A stretch of 64,000 nt of DNA from Flavobacterium gyeonganense. Its GTDB lineage: Bacteria > Bacteroidota > Bacteroidia > Flavobacteriales > Flavobacteriaceae. Position 1 is the first letter of the stretch; the number at the start of each line of letters is the position of its first letter. Below, piece by piece: positions 45,819 through 54,573 of this stretch. A program made the translations under genes and the position numbers. The stretch spans positions 4,960,001 through 5,024,000 of the forward strand of contig NZ_CP121112.1 in NCBI RefSeq assembly GCF_029625295.1. Reading direction: 5' to 3'. The notes below the pieces were generated by a model. The model was given only the letters and a program-made list of their open reading frames with translations, ran no database searches and was not told where the DNA came from.

Positions 45819-46142
45819 TTACAACTGAATCTTACACAACTCATCCAACAATTCCATTTCTTCTTCCGGCAATAACTGCAAGGCAATTTCAAGTAAAGTC
45901 ATTACATTAATATCTGTGTTTACGGTATGACTTGGCAAACTTGGCGCATCATGATGAAGCAAAAGAATACTTGCTTTTAACAAATCTGAAACCATTAAGT
46001 TCAATTGGCTGTAACCGGATACTTTTAGTGTTACGTCAAACGAATTATTAGTGTTATTGTGTGGTTTTAGCTTTTTAAACTTTTTTGCAGCGTACATTGA
46101 TTTGAGAAATTCTGCTACTTGCTCTTTATGTTTTGTTTCCAT
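45819..46142 (-). CDS. unknown small protein
   Basis: 107 residues, helical, no signal or membrane segment: METKHKEQVAEFLKSMY, a middle with SLPSHTVNTDINVMTLLEIALQL and an acidic C-terminal LLPEEEMELLDELCKIQL. I have the impression of similar proteins elsewhere in Flavobacterium but know no function. First gene after the cassette array, on the opposite strand. Confidence 0.65.
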   Translation of the reverse strand: METKHKEQVAEFLKSMYAAKKFKKLKPHNNTNNSFDVTLKVSGYSQLNLMVSDLLKASILLLHHDAPSLPSHTVNTDINVMTLLEIALQLLPEEEMELLDELCKIQL

Positions 46143-46230
46143 AAATTCTATTTCAGTTTGTTAGTCTTTTTATTCTGATTTTTCACAAACGAAATTACAT
46201 CTAATCGATCACTTTTAGAGGATTGCATAC

Positions 46231-46252
46231 AATCAGTTGTATACAACCGATT
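46231..46252. promoter_or_regulatory. palindromic operator-like site
   Basis: GTTGTATACAAC (46236-46247) is a perfect 12-bp palindrome, extended by ATC on the left and GAT on the right. It lies in the spacer between the divergent small genes at 45819-46142 and 46412-46606. Confidence 0.4.
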
Positions 46253-46411
46253 TATAAAATCAAAATAATATACCTTTAAAAAAAATCAAGAAATATATTA
46301 TATTTGATAATAACTAATCTATTAATGAATAAGCTGATCAAACTAAATCTTTTAGGAGCGATTTAATTTAAGGATTTATAAAATCAATATTTATTTCTGA
46401 AAAAATATAAT

Positions 46412-46606
46412 ATGGATAATTCTGTTTTGGGTTTATTTATAGTTTTGGCTGTTATAGCATTTGTATGGCTATTACCAATATTAAGTATTCTCTTCTCACG
46501 TAAAACTACTGGTGGAGAAAAATTAGCATGGATTTTGGCGGTGCTTTTTATATCATGGTTTGCCTGGATTTTTTATTTACTCCTTGCTCCTATTAAAAAG
46601 AAATAA
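46412..46606 (+). CDS. PLDc_N-type two-helix membrane protein
   Basis: 64 residues. Two membrane helices, LGLFIVLAVIAFVWLLPILS and LAWILAVLFISWFAWIFYLL, joined by RKTTGGEKLA and ended by KKK. This matches the stand-alone PLDc_N domain (phospholipase D N-terminal helices) seen as a small protein in many bacteria. No catalytic domain. Confidence 0.8.
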   Translation: MDNSVLGLFIVLAVIAFVWLLPILSILFSRKTTGGEKLAWILAVLFISWFAWIFYLLLAPIKKK

Positions 46607-46692
46607 TATAATCTCCTCGCTAAAGCGAGCCTCACGCTCTTAGAATACAAGCCATATCAATAAGAATAGTAAAGAAAACTTTATAAATAGAG

Positions 46693-47565
46693 ATGAAAAT
46701 AAAGAAAACAAGCCGAACAGCTCAATATATGGCTTTATTTAGAGCATTGGAAACAGAACGTGATTCAAAAGATAAATTATTTTCTGACTATTATGCTATA
46801 CATTTTCTTGAAGCTAAATTGAGATTTGCAGCAAGGATGTTTAAATATCCTATTATTAAGAAATATATTAGTACCACGATTCAGAAGAAAATCCCGGGCG
46901 CATTTTCTTCAGCAATTGCCAGGACAAAATATATTGACGATCAATTAGAATCAACAATTTCCAATGGTGTTAAACAGGTAATAATTTTAGGAGCTGGATT
47001 TGACACCAGAGCCTTGAGACTTGGCTTTTTAAAGTCAATTCCTGTCATAGAGATTGATCATCCAAATACTTCTAATTTTAAAGCTACAATATACAAAAAA
47101 CGCATTGGCCAACTTCCGGAAAATGTTGCGTTTTATCAAATTGATTTTAATCAACAAAGCCTGGAGGAATTGGCAGAACAACATAATTTTGATTTTTCAA
47201 TACCTACAACGGTTATTTGGGAAGGCGTTACAAATTACCTCTCAGAAGATGCAATAAAGAGTACATTTGGCTTTATTCAGAAATTCACAAAAAACAGTTA
47301 TGCGATTTTTACTTATGTGCACCAAAATATCCTGGAGAATCCAGGTTCGTTTTTAGGAGGTGAAAAGCTTTTGAACGACCTAAATAAACTTGAAGAAAAA
47401 TGGACTTTTGGATTTCAACCAGAGGAAATATCAAACTATTTAAAATCATTTGACATGAAAATTATTGAAGATATGGGCGCAAATGAATATCGTTTAAAAT
47501 ATCTGCCAAATAGAGCCGAAAAAGGATATGAATTTTACAGAGTAGCGATAGCTATAAAGCAATAA
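46693..47565 (+). CDS. class I SAM methyltransferase (leucine carboxyl methyltransferase family)
   Basis: 290 residues. KTSRTAQYMALFRALETER opening, VIILGAGFDTRALRL SAM-binding motif at about 96-110, EIDHPNT, and VIWEGVTNYLS, all typical of the LCM/TIGR00027 group. Some members modify small metabolites or polyketides; substrate unknown. Start ATG is preceded by AGAG. Confidence 0.88.
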   Translation: MKIKKTSRTAQYMALFRALETERDSKDKLFSDYYAIHFLEAKLRFAARMFKYPIIKKYISTTIQKKIPGAFSSAIARTKYIDDQLESTISNGVKQVIILGAGFDTRALRLGFLKSIPVIEIDHPNTSNFKATIYKKRIGQLPENVAFYQIDFNQQSLEELAEQHNFDFSIPTTVIWEGVTNYLSEDAIKSTFGFIQKFTKNSYAIFTYVHQNILENPGSFLGGEKLLNDLNKLEEKWTFGFQPEEISNYLKSFDMKIIEDMGANEYRLKYLPNRAEKGYEFYRVAIAIKQ

Positions 47566-47605
47566 CTACGACCATAATCACTGTAAATAATTTCTTGCAA
47601 GTGAT

Positions 47606-48319
47606 ATGCGTTCTATGAGACATTGGAAAACGAGGATAATTAAAGTAAACAATGCAAATAATATGAGCTGGACAAATAATAAAACATTATTAGAACATTC
47701 AACACACACACCATGTAAAGAAATATTTCAGGCTATGTGTGATGAACTTGGCAAACATTACGAAGCAAAAGGATTTAAATATTCTCGTTCACGACCAAAA
47801 TTAACACTTGAAAAAGGCGACATAAAACTTATAATTGAATTTTGGTCAACCAAAAGCAATACCCCTGGCAGCTCGGTTTCGTTTGAAATTTTACCAAATT
47901 TCTACGCTAAACAATTGGCTAAAACGAGTACTATAAATGGCTTCCTATTCGGACACACGGGACTTTTCTATCATCAATATACAGACAACCCAAAACAAAT
48001 ACTGGTAAAACAAATATTTGGAGAAGAATTGGAACGCATTGATGAATATAGCAATGAATCAAAAATAATTGACAACCACCATTGCAATATCTATGGAATT
48101 GACAAAGAAAAGTTTGATTCAATCGTAAAATTTATTGATGACAAAATTGTTTCCTGGATTTCTAAACTTGCAACCAGAGAAGGAATACTTGAATTAATAA
48201 CAAATGCAAGCCCTACAAGAGTTTGGTCTTTAAATGGGAAAGGTACTAATTCAGACTTTATAAAGTATGTTCAACTCAATTTCCCAGATATCGATATTGA
48301 AAAAAAACTTGGGTTATAA
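47606..48319 (+). CDS. unknown protein
   Basis: 237 residues, or about 218 from the Met at 47663 (opening MSWTNNKTLLEHSTH), which I consider the more likely start because the first 19 residues are basic and unlike the rest. Contains CDELGKHYEAKGFKYSRSRPK and KLIIEFWSTKSN. No signal, membrane or catalytic motif. Alone between two methyltransferase genes; no function offered. Confidence 0.7.
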   Translation: MRSMRHWKTRIIKVNNANNMSWTNNKTLLEHSTHTPCKEIFQAMCDELGKHYEAKGFKYSRSRPKLTLEKGDIKLIIEFWSTKSNTPGSSVSFEILPNFYAKQLAKTSTINGFLFGHTGLFYHQYTDNPKQILVKQIFGEELERIDEYSNESKIIDNHHCNIYGIDKEKFDSIVKFIDDKIVSWISKLATREGILELITNASPTRVWSLNGKGTNSDFIKYVQLNFPDIDIEKKLGL

Positions 48320-48461
48320 TAAATTCACTAATGCGAATTTGTAATCCGTGTACGTAAAATCAAAAAAAAGTTAGATAGTGTAAACAAAAAAAATCAATTC
48401 ATAACCACAGATTAAAAATCCAAGATATTGAAAGTGAGAAAACTTGAAAAAGAAATTAAAT

Positions 48462-48671
48462 ATGAAAAACGGATTTTATCTAATGGCTTTAATGATTATT
48501 TCCGGCTATGGAAATTCGTTATAAAATTTAACTAAACAACCCGAACTCAAAGAGCTAAGTGGTAAATGGAAACTAGATCACATTAGTTACACCGCAATCC
48601 TCCGCTATAGCTATATAGAGTTTAAATTAAATCAGCATAAAAAAATTACAGGGAAAATTGGCTCAAGATAA
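48462..48671 (+). pseudogene. relic of a small secreted lipocalin-like protein
   Basis: 70 codons with one internal TAA. Reads as a signal-like MKNGFYLMALMIISGYGNSL, stop, then in the same frame PELKELSGKWKLDHISY and FKLNQHKKITGKIGSR. The LSGKWKLD segment is the opening strand of lipocalin-like domains. The rest of the domain is absent. The surrounding 455-bp gap (48320-48775) holds no other gene. Confidence 0.45.
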
Positions 48672-48787
48672 TTGTTGAAAATTTACTTGATTTTATTTTA
48701 AACTGGAAATAAACCTCTGGCGCAATTATACATTCACATTCGATATTGATAATGGATTAACAAAGCGTAACACTCTTGAAAAAAGTT

Positions 48788-49384
48788 ATGTCAACAAACA
48801 AAAACTCATACAATAAAATTATTAATAACTGGATCACTGCCAGAAACAACACTTTTATAAACAAACCCATCATTGATTTTGCTGACCATGTAAATTCAGA
48901 AGGAATTATTTTAGACATTGGCTGCGGAACCGGAATACCAATAGCCAAATATCTTTCTGATCGTAATTTTTCCATAACCGGCATAGATGAATCTACTAAA
49001 ATGATCGAAACAGCCAAATCTCAAAGAATTAAAAATACCGTTTTTTATGTCTCCGATTTTTTTGATTTTGAATCAGATGAAAAGTTTGACGGAATTATAG
49101 CCTGGGATTCCCTTTTTCATTTTCCAAAAGAGCAACAAGAAGAAATTTATGGCAAAGTCTATCACTTATTAGCACCTGGAGGTTATTTCCTTTTTACCCA
49201 CGGAAAAGAAGAGGACGAACACATTGATAACATGTTTGGAGAGCAGTTTTATTACAGCTGCCTGTCAAAAGATTTTGTTCTTGACTTAATGAAGGAAATT
49301 GGTTTTGAAACACTATTTTCAATTGAAAATTTTATTGAAGAAAAAGATCAGCGGGACTGGATTGTACTCGCGAGAAAAAAGTAA
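48788..49384 (+). CDS. class I SAM methyltransferase
   Basis: 198 residues from the ATG opening MSTNKNSYNKIINNW; an earlier in-frame TTG at 48776 is possible. SAM-binding ILDIGCGTGIPIAKYL at about 40-55, second strand SITGIDESTKMI, and AWDSLFHFPKEQQ. Methyltransf_25-like. Substrate unknown. Confidence 0.85.
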   Translation: MSTNKNSYNKIINNWITARNNTFINKPIIDFADHVNSEGIILDIGCGTGIPIAKYLSDRNFSITGIDESTKMIETAKSQRIKNTVFYVSDFFDFESDEKFDGIIAWDSLFHFPKEQQEEIYGKVYHLLAPGGYFLFTHGKEEDEHIDNMFGEQFYYSCLSKDFVLDLMKEIGFETLFSIENFIEEKDQRDWIVLARKK

Positions 49385-49469
49385 AATTTAAAAATCAATT
49401 CACACCAACCGCTAACTCATTATAAATCAATATTTCAAGAAAATTATTTTTAATTATTCTAAATAAATT

Positions 49470-49499
49470 TTGTCTTTACCCAATAAGTATCTATTTTTG
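49470..49499 (+). promoter_or_regulatory. promoter of the TonB-dependent receptor
   Basis: TTG (49470-49472), 19-bp spacer, TATTTTTG (49492-49499): a complete match to the TTG-N17-23-TAnnTTTG promoter of this phylum, 30 bp before the ATG. Confidence 0.7.
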
Positions 49500-49529
49500 C
49501 CTCGCTATTTTTAATTAATCTGAATAATA

Positions 49530-51800
49530 ATGAAGCATAAAATTTTACTTTCCACAGCAATTCTTTTTTCTGTTGTCACTTTCGCACAAGAGGTAAAAAA
49601 AGACACGATCAATTCTTTACATGAAGTTGAAGTCACCTCTAAATCTAAATACAAAAGAGAAAAAAGTACTACTGTATCGAAAATGCCATTAAAAGACATG
49701 GAAAATTCGCAAGTAGTGACATCCATTACTGCCGGAATGTTAAAAGATCAGGTAAACATATCTTTTGATGATGCACTTAATAACGCAACAGGTGTTACAA
49801 AACTTTGGGAATCGACTGGTCGTGGCACTGATGGAGGCGGCTATTATGGTACAAGAGGTTTTTCTGTTCAGCCAGGTTTAAAAAACGGATTGCCAAACGT
49901 AGGTAACGGAACTCCGGATCCTGCAAATGTTGAAACAATTGAAGTTATTAAAGGACCATCGGGGGCATTATATGGCGGCGCTTTGACTTCACATGGTGGT
50001 TTAATCAACATTAATACAAAACAGCCTTTTGACCGCACAAAAACCGAGGTTGCCTATACTTTCGGTTCCTTCAATACTCACAGAGCAACTGTTGATCATA
50101 ATCAGGTATTAACCAGTGATAACAAAACTGCCTTTCGTATAAATGCTGCTTATACCAATAGAGAATCATTTCAGGATTATGGTTTCTCAAAATCATTCTT
50201 TGTAGCACCTTCTCTATTGTGGACTATTAATGATAAACTATCCTTTGTGGTTAATGCAGAAATTATGAATTCAAAAGGTACTAACCCAACCATGCTTTTT
50301 GTAGACAGAGATTCTCCTGTTCGTGCAAACACAGTAGCGAAAACGGGATATGACCATAACAGATCTTATACAAGTAATGATTTAACTTTAGAAAATCCGT
50401 ATTACAATCTTCAGACTACGATGAATTATAAGTTTAACAATCAATGGTCTTCCAAAACATCATTCTCTAATTACACCTCTTATTCTAAAGGATATTATAC
50501 ATATTTGTATGAAGGGACATCCCTAATTGAGCAGACTCTTTCTCCTACATTTGGCAATGATTTTACAGTAGATGGTGCTATTTACGCCCGATCAGTGAGC
50601 AAACAGAATGCCAGAAACAGGGGACTTGATGTACAGCAGAATTTTTTAGGCGATTTTAAAATCAATGATAATCTAAGCAACAAATTATTGGTAGGCGGAG
50701 ATTATTATCATGAAAAAATCATTACCAATAACAGTTCATACGGAAATCAGGGTTTTATTCACGTAGGTGGAACAAATAATGTTCAGTTTCAAGCTTTACT
50801 TCCTTATCTGCATGCTGCTTACGGAAGCCCAATGAAATTAAATGCACAAGGAGACGACTCCGGCGATCTCACAGAAAATGGTGCCGATCAGGTAATAACC
50901 GCTCAACCGGAAACTAATGCTACATTAGACAATTACAGTGTTTATATCTCAGATGTTTTCAATATTTCTGACCGATTATTTATTAATGCTGCAATACGTT
51001 TTGATGCTTACGAATCCAAATACAATACAGTAGGCGGAGATAATTTCAACAAAAACTTCTCTAACTGGTCGCCAAAATTTGGTTTAGTTTTTCAACCTGT
51101 TAAAGAAAGAGTTTCTCTTTTTGCTAATTATCAAAATGGTTTTGGACGTCCTCAGCAGGTTGCTGATTATAACGGTGGAGTAGCAACATATTATTTTGCA
51201 AAGCCAGAACAGTCTATTCAGTACGAAGGCGGTGTAAAAGTAGATTTCTTTGATGGGAAACTTAGCGGAACTTTAAGCTATTTTGATATCACTGTTAATG
51301 ACAAAACCATTTTTGTTGGGAACTACACAGACGGATTTATTACACAAGACGGGAAACAACACAATACAGGACTTGAAGCACAATTTTTATTTGTTCCTCT
51401 AAAAGGCTGGAACATTACTGCAGGATACTCTTATATTGAAAGTAAATTAACAGAAGGAAATGCTGATTTTGTTGGTTTACGCCCTGAAGATGCGGGCCCA
51501 CGCAACATTGCTAATTTATGGACAAGTTATAAGTTTACTGATCATTTTGTACAAGGTTTAGGTTTTGGTTTTGGAGCCAATTACGGAAGTGAATATGCAA
51601 CTTTAAGCAGAAACATTGCAGGAAAGTTTTATTTACCGGAATATTTGGTTTTAGGCGCTACAGCCTTTTATGATGCAAAACATTTCAGACTTGCCGTTAA
51701 AGTTGATAACTTAACCAATGAAGAATATTACAAAGGATGGTCTACAATCAACCCGCAAAATCCAAGAAGCGTTTTAGGTTCAGTATCTTTCAATTTTTAA
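49530..51800 (+). CDS. TonB-dependent siderophore receptor
   Basis: 756 residues. Signal peptide ending VVTFAQ (about residue 20), TonB-box-like LHEVEVTSK, plug domain with RGFSVQPGLKNGLP and VEVIKGPSGALYGG, then a 22-strand barrel ending LGSVSFNF with the outer-membrane Phe terminus. The FhuE/FoxA-like plug suggests uptake of ferric siderophores. No ABC transporter, sigma/anti-sigma pair or Fur box is next to it. A strong promoter precedes it and a terminator follows. Confidence 0.92.
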   Translation: MKHKILLSTAILFSVVTFAQEVKKDTINSLHEVEVTSKSKYKREKSTTVSKMPLKDMENSQVVTSITAGMLKDQVNISFDDALNNATGVTKLWESTGRGTDGGGYYGTRGFSVQPGLKNGLPNVGNGTPDPANVETIEVIKGPSGALYGGALTSHGGLININTKQPFDRTKTEVAYTFGSFNTHRATVDHNQVLTSDNKTAFRINAAYTNRESFQDYGFSKSFFVAPSLLWTINDKLSFVVNAEIMNSKGTNPTMLFVDRDSPVRANTVAKTGYDHNRSYTSNDLTLENPYYNLQTTMNYKFNNQWSSKTSFSNYTSYSKGYYTYLYEGTSLIEQTLSPTFGNDFTVDGAIYARSVSKQNARNRGLDVQQNFLGDFKINDNLSNKLLVGGDYYHEKIITNNSSYGNQGFIHVGGTNNVQFQALLPYLHAAYGSPMKLNAQGDDSGDLTENGADQVITAQPETNATLDNYSVYISDVFNISDRLFINAAIRFDAYESKYNTVGGDNFNKNFSNWSPKFGLVFQPVKERVSLFANYQNGFGRPQQVADYNGGVATYYFAKPEQSIQYEGGVKVDFFDGKLSGTLSYFDITVNDKTIFVGNYTDGFITQDGKQHNTGLEAQFLFVPLKGWNITAGYSYIESKLTEGNADFVGLRPEDAGPRNIANLWTSYKFTDHFVQGLGFGFGANYGSEYATLSRNIAGKFYLPEYLVLGATAFYDAKHFRLAVKVDNLTNEEYYKGWSTINPQNPRSVLGSVSFNF

Positions 51801-51821
51801 TAAATATTATTTTTTGTTTTT

Positions 51822-51858
51822 TTTACTCCTCATGAAAATGAGGAGTTTTTTGTTTTCA
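51822..51858 (+). terminator. terminator after the receptor gene
   Basis: TACTCCTCAT and ATGAGGAGT stem, followed by six T. Confidence 0.85.
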
Positions 51859-51912
51859 TTATAAATGGAACGCATTTAAAATAAAAAAATATTTACAGCA
51901 AAATTAAGTACA

Positions 51913-52065
51913 ATGAAAATACATAGAACCAACTATTTTGACACTTTTATAGAAGTTGCAGAATATGGTTGTGGAATACATAACTACCATAATGAAAAAA
52001 CAATCCTTTTCGGAATGGACAAGATGAATAGATTTTTTTTAAGTCCAAAAAAATCAAAAAAGTGA
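51913..52065 (+). pseudogene. internally deleted DUF6157 gene relic
   Basis: 50-residue frame opening MKIHRTNYFDTFIEVAE, the N-terminus of DUF6157 as I recall it, then directly YGCGIHNYHNEKTILFGMD, which corresponds to the C-terminal YGWGxHxNxEGKxALYG of the family, and a basic SPKKSKK end. About 70 middle residues are gone, so a large in-frame deletion is likely. Confidence 0.6.
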
Positions 52066-52105
52066 AAACTATAAAATACAGCAGATAATATAAAAACTAA
52101 AGAAC

Positions 52106-52867
52106 TCAGATGATTTTATTGTCTATTGCGAATGAAAGCGCTTCTGAAAAATTTTTAACATCAAAACTTTCAAAAATTTTTCTTCTGTAATATTTTATCG
52201 TATCAGGAGAAACAAACATTTTTTCGGCAATCTGATTTATTGTTAAACCCTGGGCATACAATCGTAATACCTCAATCTCCTTGTCCTTAAGTTTAGGCTT
52301 ATGCTTGCTAATCCATGTCTTATTTGATAAGTCAAGTTCCCAGTAATCAGTTGAACCCTCCTTGTTAATAATAGCATTTCCCGATTTTCGTTTATGAGAA
52401 ATAGATACAATACATAATGATTTCCATACATCTCCTTTTACGTTTAGAAAAAGTGGGGTTAATTTATGGTTGATAAGAATAGGTTTTTCATATTTCCCTT
52501 TTAGGGAAAAATCATACGAAATACTGTATAATTTTCTTTCCTCATTATTTGGCAATTTATCATAAAAATCAAATCCGGCGTTATTAATTAAGTTCAATAA
52601 CATCAAATCCTCTTCCGGAACATTCCTAAAATAAAACTCGTATCCCATTTCTAGAACTTCCTCAGAAGAATAACCACATAAAAACAGAGGGTTATTTGAA
52701 ACGTATTCAAATTTCATCTTCTCATAATCAATCACGTAAACACTTTGATAAGTTATTTTTGCGAAAGATTTTATTACTTCCAGATAATTGCTGAACTGAA
52801 GCGTATCCTCTTTAAATACTTCTTTTATCCGAGCTCTGTTAAGCAATGAATGTTTTTCGATTTCCAT
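52106..52867 (-). CDS. PAS-like LuxR-type transcriptional regulator
   Basis: 253 residues from the ATG opening MEIEKHSLLNRAR (an upstream Met at 52894 is also in frame). N-terminal PAS-like sensor: QSVYVIDYEKMKFEYVSNNP, then FLCGYSSEEV. C-terminal LuxR helix-turn-helix: LKDKEIEVLRLYAQGLTINQIAEKMFVSPDTIKYYRRKIFE. Typical Flavobacterium one-component regulator. Target unknown; divergent from the small membrane gene downstream. Confidence 0.88.
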   Translation of the reverse strand: MEIEKHSLLNRARIKEVFKEDTLQFSNYLEVIKSFAKITYQSVYVIDYEKMKFEYVSNNPLFLCGYSSEEVLEMGYEFYFRNVPEEDLMLLNLINNAGFDFYDKLPNNEERKLYSISYDFSLKGKYEKPILINHKLTPLFLNVKGDVWKSLCIVSISHKRKSGNAIINKEGSTDYWELDLSNKTWISKHKPKLKDKEIEVLRLYAQGLTINQIAEKMFVSPDTIKYYRRKIFESFDVKNFSEALSFAIDNKII

Positions 52868-53043
52868 CTCATAAAAGTAGTAAAAATTACACAAAAGTGT
52901 AAAGTAAAATTTATAATGATTCCTTTCTTTTGTAATTGATTTTAACTTTTAATTATGAAGTTCAAATTCAATAACAAAAGTTCCTCTGGGAAATATTTAT
53001 AATATTTTGATTTAAATTTTTCATTCAAAAAAATACTAAGATT

Positions 53044-53301
53044 ATGAAGAAAAATATGTATGAAGAACTGACGGATAAACAGCTCCGTAAAAAGAAAAAT
53101 TTGCTAAAAGGTGCTTCAATTGGTCTTTCAATTGTTTATTTTTTAGCAATAACTATATTGATATATCTATGGTCGGAACATAAACTTAAAAATAATTCTA
53201 TAGGTTCGTTTATACCCGTTTTTGTATTACCTATAACGCTTCTGCCACTTTTCATCAACTTTAAACTAATCAACCAAGAAATAAAATCAAGAAATCTATA
53301 A
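53044..53301 (+). CDS. small two-helix membrane protein, unknown
   Basis: 85 residues: MKKNMYEELTDKQLRKKKNLL cytoplasmic start, helices at about 26-45 (IGLSIVYFLAITILIYLW) and 56-73 (FIPVFVLPITLLPLFINF). Similar small membrane proteins are common in Flavobacteriia; no function known. Divergent from the LuxR-type regulator. Confidence 0.7.
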   Translation: MKKNMYEELTDKQLRKKKNLLKGASIGLSIVYFLAITILIYLWSEHKLKNNSIGSFIPVFVLPITLLPLFINFKLINQEIKSRNL

Positions 53302-53404
53302 GAAATTATTAGTATTGAGTTACTCTTGAAAAATTTTAATATACAGCTAATTTTTTTTTAGAGCTTAAACAAAAAACTATTTCTGTTATCAATTATCAAA
53401 ATAA

Positions 53405-54120
53405 ATGATTTGCAAAAACTGTAAGAGTGAATTCGATTTTAACTTTTGTCCAGAATGCGGACAACCATCAAAACTGAAAAGAATTGACGGGCATTACATA
53501 ATTCATGAAATCGAACATGTATTGCATTTTGAACGTGGGATTTTATTTACTATCAAAGAACTTTTTATAAATCCCGGGCAAAATATCCGGAATTATATTT
53601 TCGAAAATAGAAGCCGTCTGGTTAAACCTGTTATTTTTATAATCCTTACATCATTGATTTATAGTTTCATAAATCATTTTTTTCATATTGAAGATGAGTA
53701 CATAAAATATCAGGGATTAGAAAAATCTGCATTGTTCAAAATTCTGGGATGGATGCAAAACAATTATGGATATCTGAATATTATGACCAGTACATTCATT
53801 GCGATCTGGCTGAAATTATTTTTTAAAAAATATAATTATAATTTTTTTGAATTGCTTATAATGCTCTGTTTCGTTCAGGGAATATCAATGCTAATTTTTT
53901 CCTTTTTCGCTATTGCTGAAGGAATTTTACACGTAAAATTATTAAACCTAGCAGGAATGATTAGTATCGTTTATTTAACCTGGGCAACCGGAAATTTTTT
54001 CGAAGAAAAAAAGCCGCCAATTATGTAAAAGTATTAATGAGCTATCTTCTGGGAATGATAACCTTCTTTATCTTAATATTAGCTATAGGAATAACAATTG
54101 ATATCATAACAAAACACTAA
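53405..54120 (+). CDS. DUF3667 membrane protein, frameshifted
   Basis: About 238 residues after repair. N-terminal zinc ribbon (CKNCKSEFDFNFCPECGQ, four Cys), DUF3667 opening (HYIIHEIEHVLHFERGILFT, then KELFINPGQNIRNYI), and about five membrane helices. The frame breaks at an A7 run near 54005-54011; one more A gives EEKKAANYVKVLMSYLLGM and a final helix ending at 54120. Without the repair the last helix is lost. Function unknown. Confidence 0.85.
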
Positions 54121-54124
54121 AAAG

Positions 54125-54316
54125 ATGGAAAATAAAAAAGCACCTTCGTTTATAATTGGAATAATAGCAATCATTTTAGGATGGACATTATTTAAACATT
54201 TCGATTTTAAAAATATAAGTTTTCAAAAACCCTGGTTAGATGGCCTGTATATGATAGTTTTTATATTATCAGTTTATATTTTGGTTAAAAACAACGGAAA
54301 AGGAGCAGAAAAATAA
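54125..54316 (+). CDS. small membrane protein, unknown
   Basis: 63 residues with two helices, FIIGIIAIILGWTLFKHFDF and LDGLYMIVFILSVYILVK, and a basic tail. Starts 4 bp after the repaired DUF3667 gene, so cotranslated with it. No family recognised. Confidence 0.65.
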   Translation: MENKKAPSFIIGIIAIILGWTLFKHFDFKNISFQKPWLDGLYMIVFILSVYILVKNNGKGAEK

Positions 54317-54573
54317 ATAGGGGCTTTCAATGAAGACAATTATAATATCGATTTTCCTTTATACTTTTAAAATTATAAAGGAAAACATATAAAAAATATA
54401 ATTCATGAAATGTTTAAATGATTGATAATACAGCCATTTATTTATGTCTGTTTTTACTTGCTTTATACCTAAATCTAGCAGGCTTAAGACAATAATTTTA
54501 GAGTCAGTTTGATAATTGGTTAGTTTCAGGTCTTTAAAAGAGATTTGCAATAAATTAACTAAGAAATCCAATT

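Noticed and set aside
49410..49430. Further attC-like box (CCGCTAACTC)
   Set aside because: No matching GTTAGC and no palindromic arms within 150 bp.
54359..54571. 70-residue minus-strand frame
   Set aside because: Lies in the leader of the CxxCH lipoprotein gene, has no recognisable pattern, and looks like a chance open frame.
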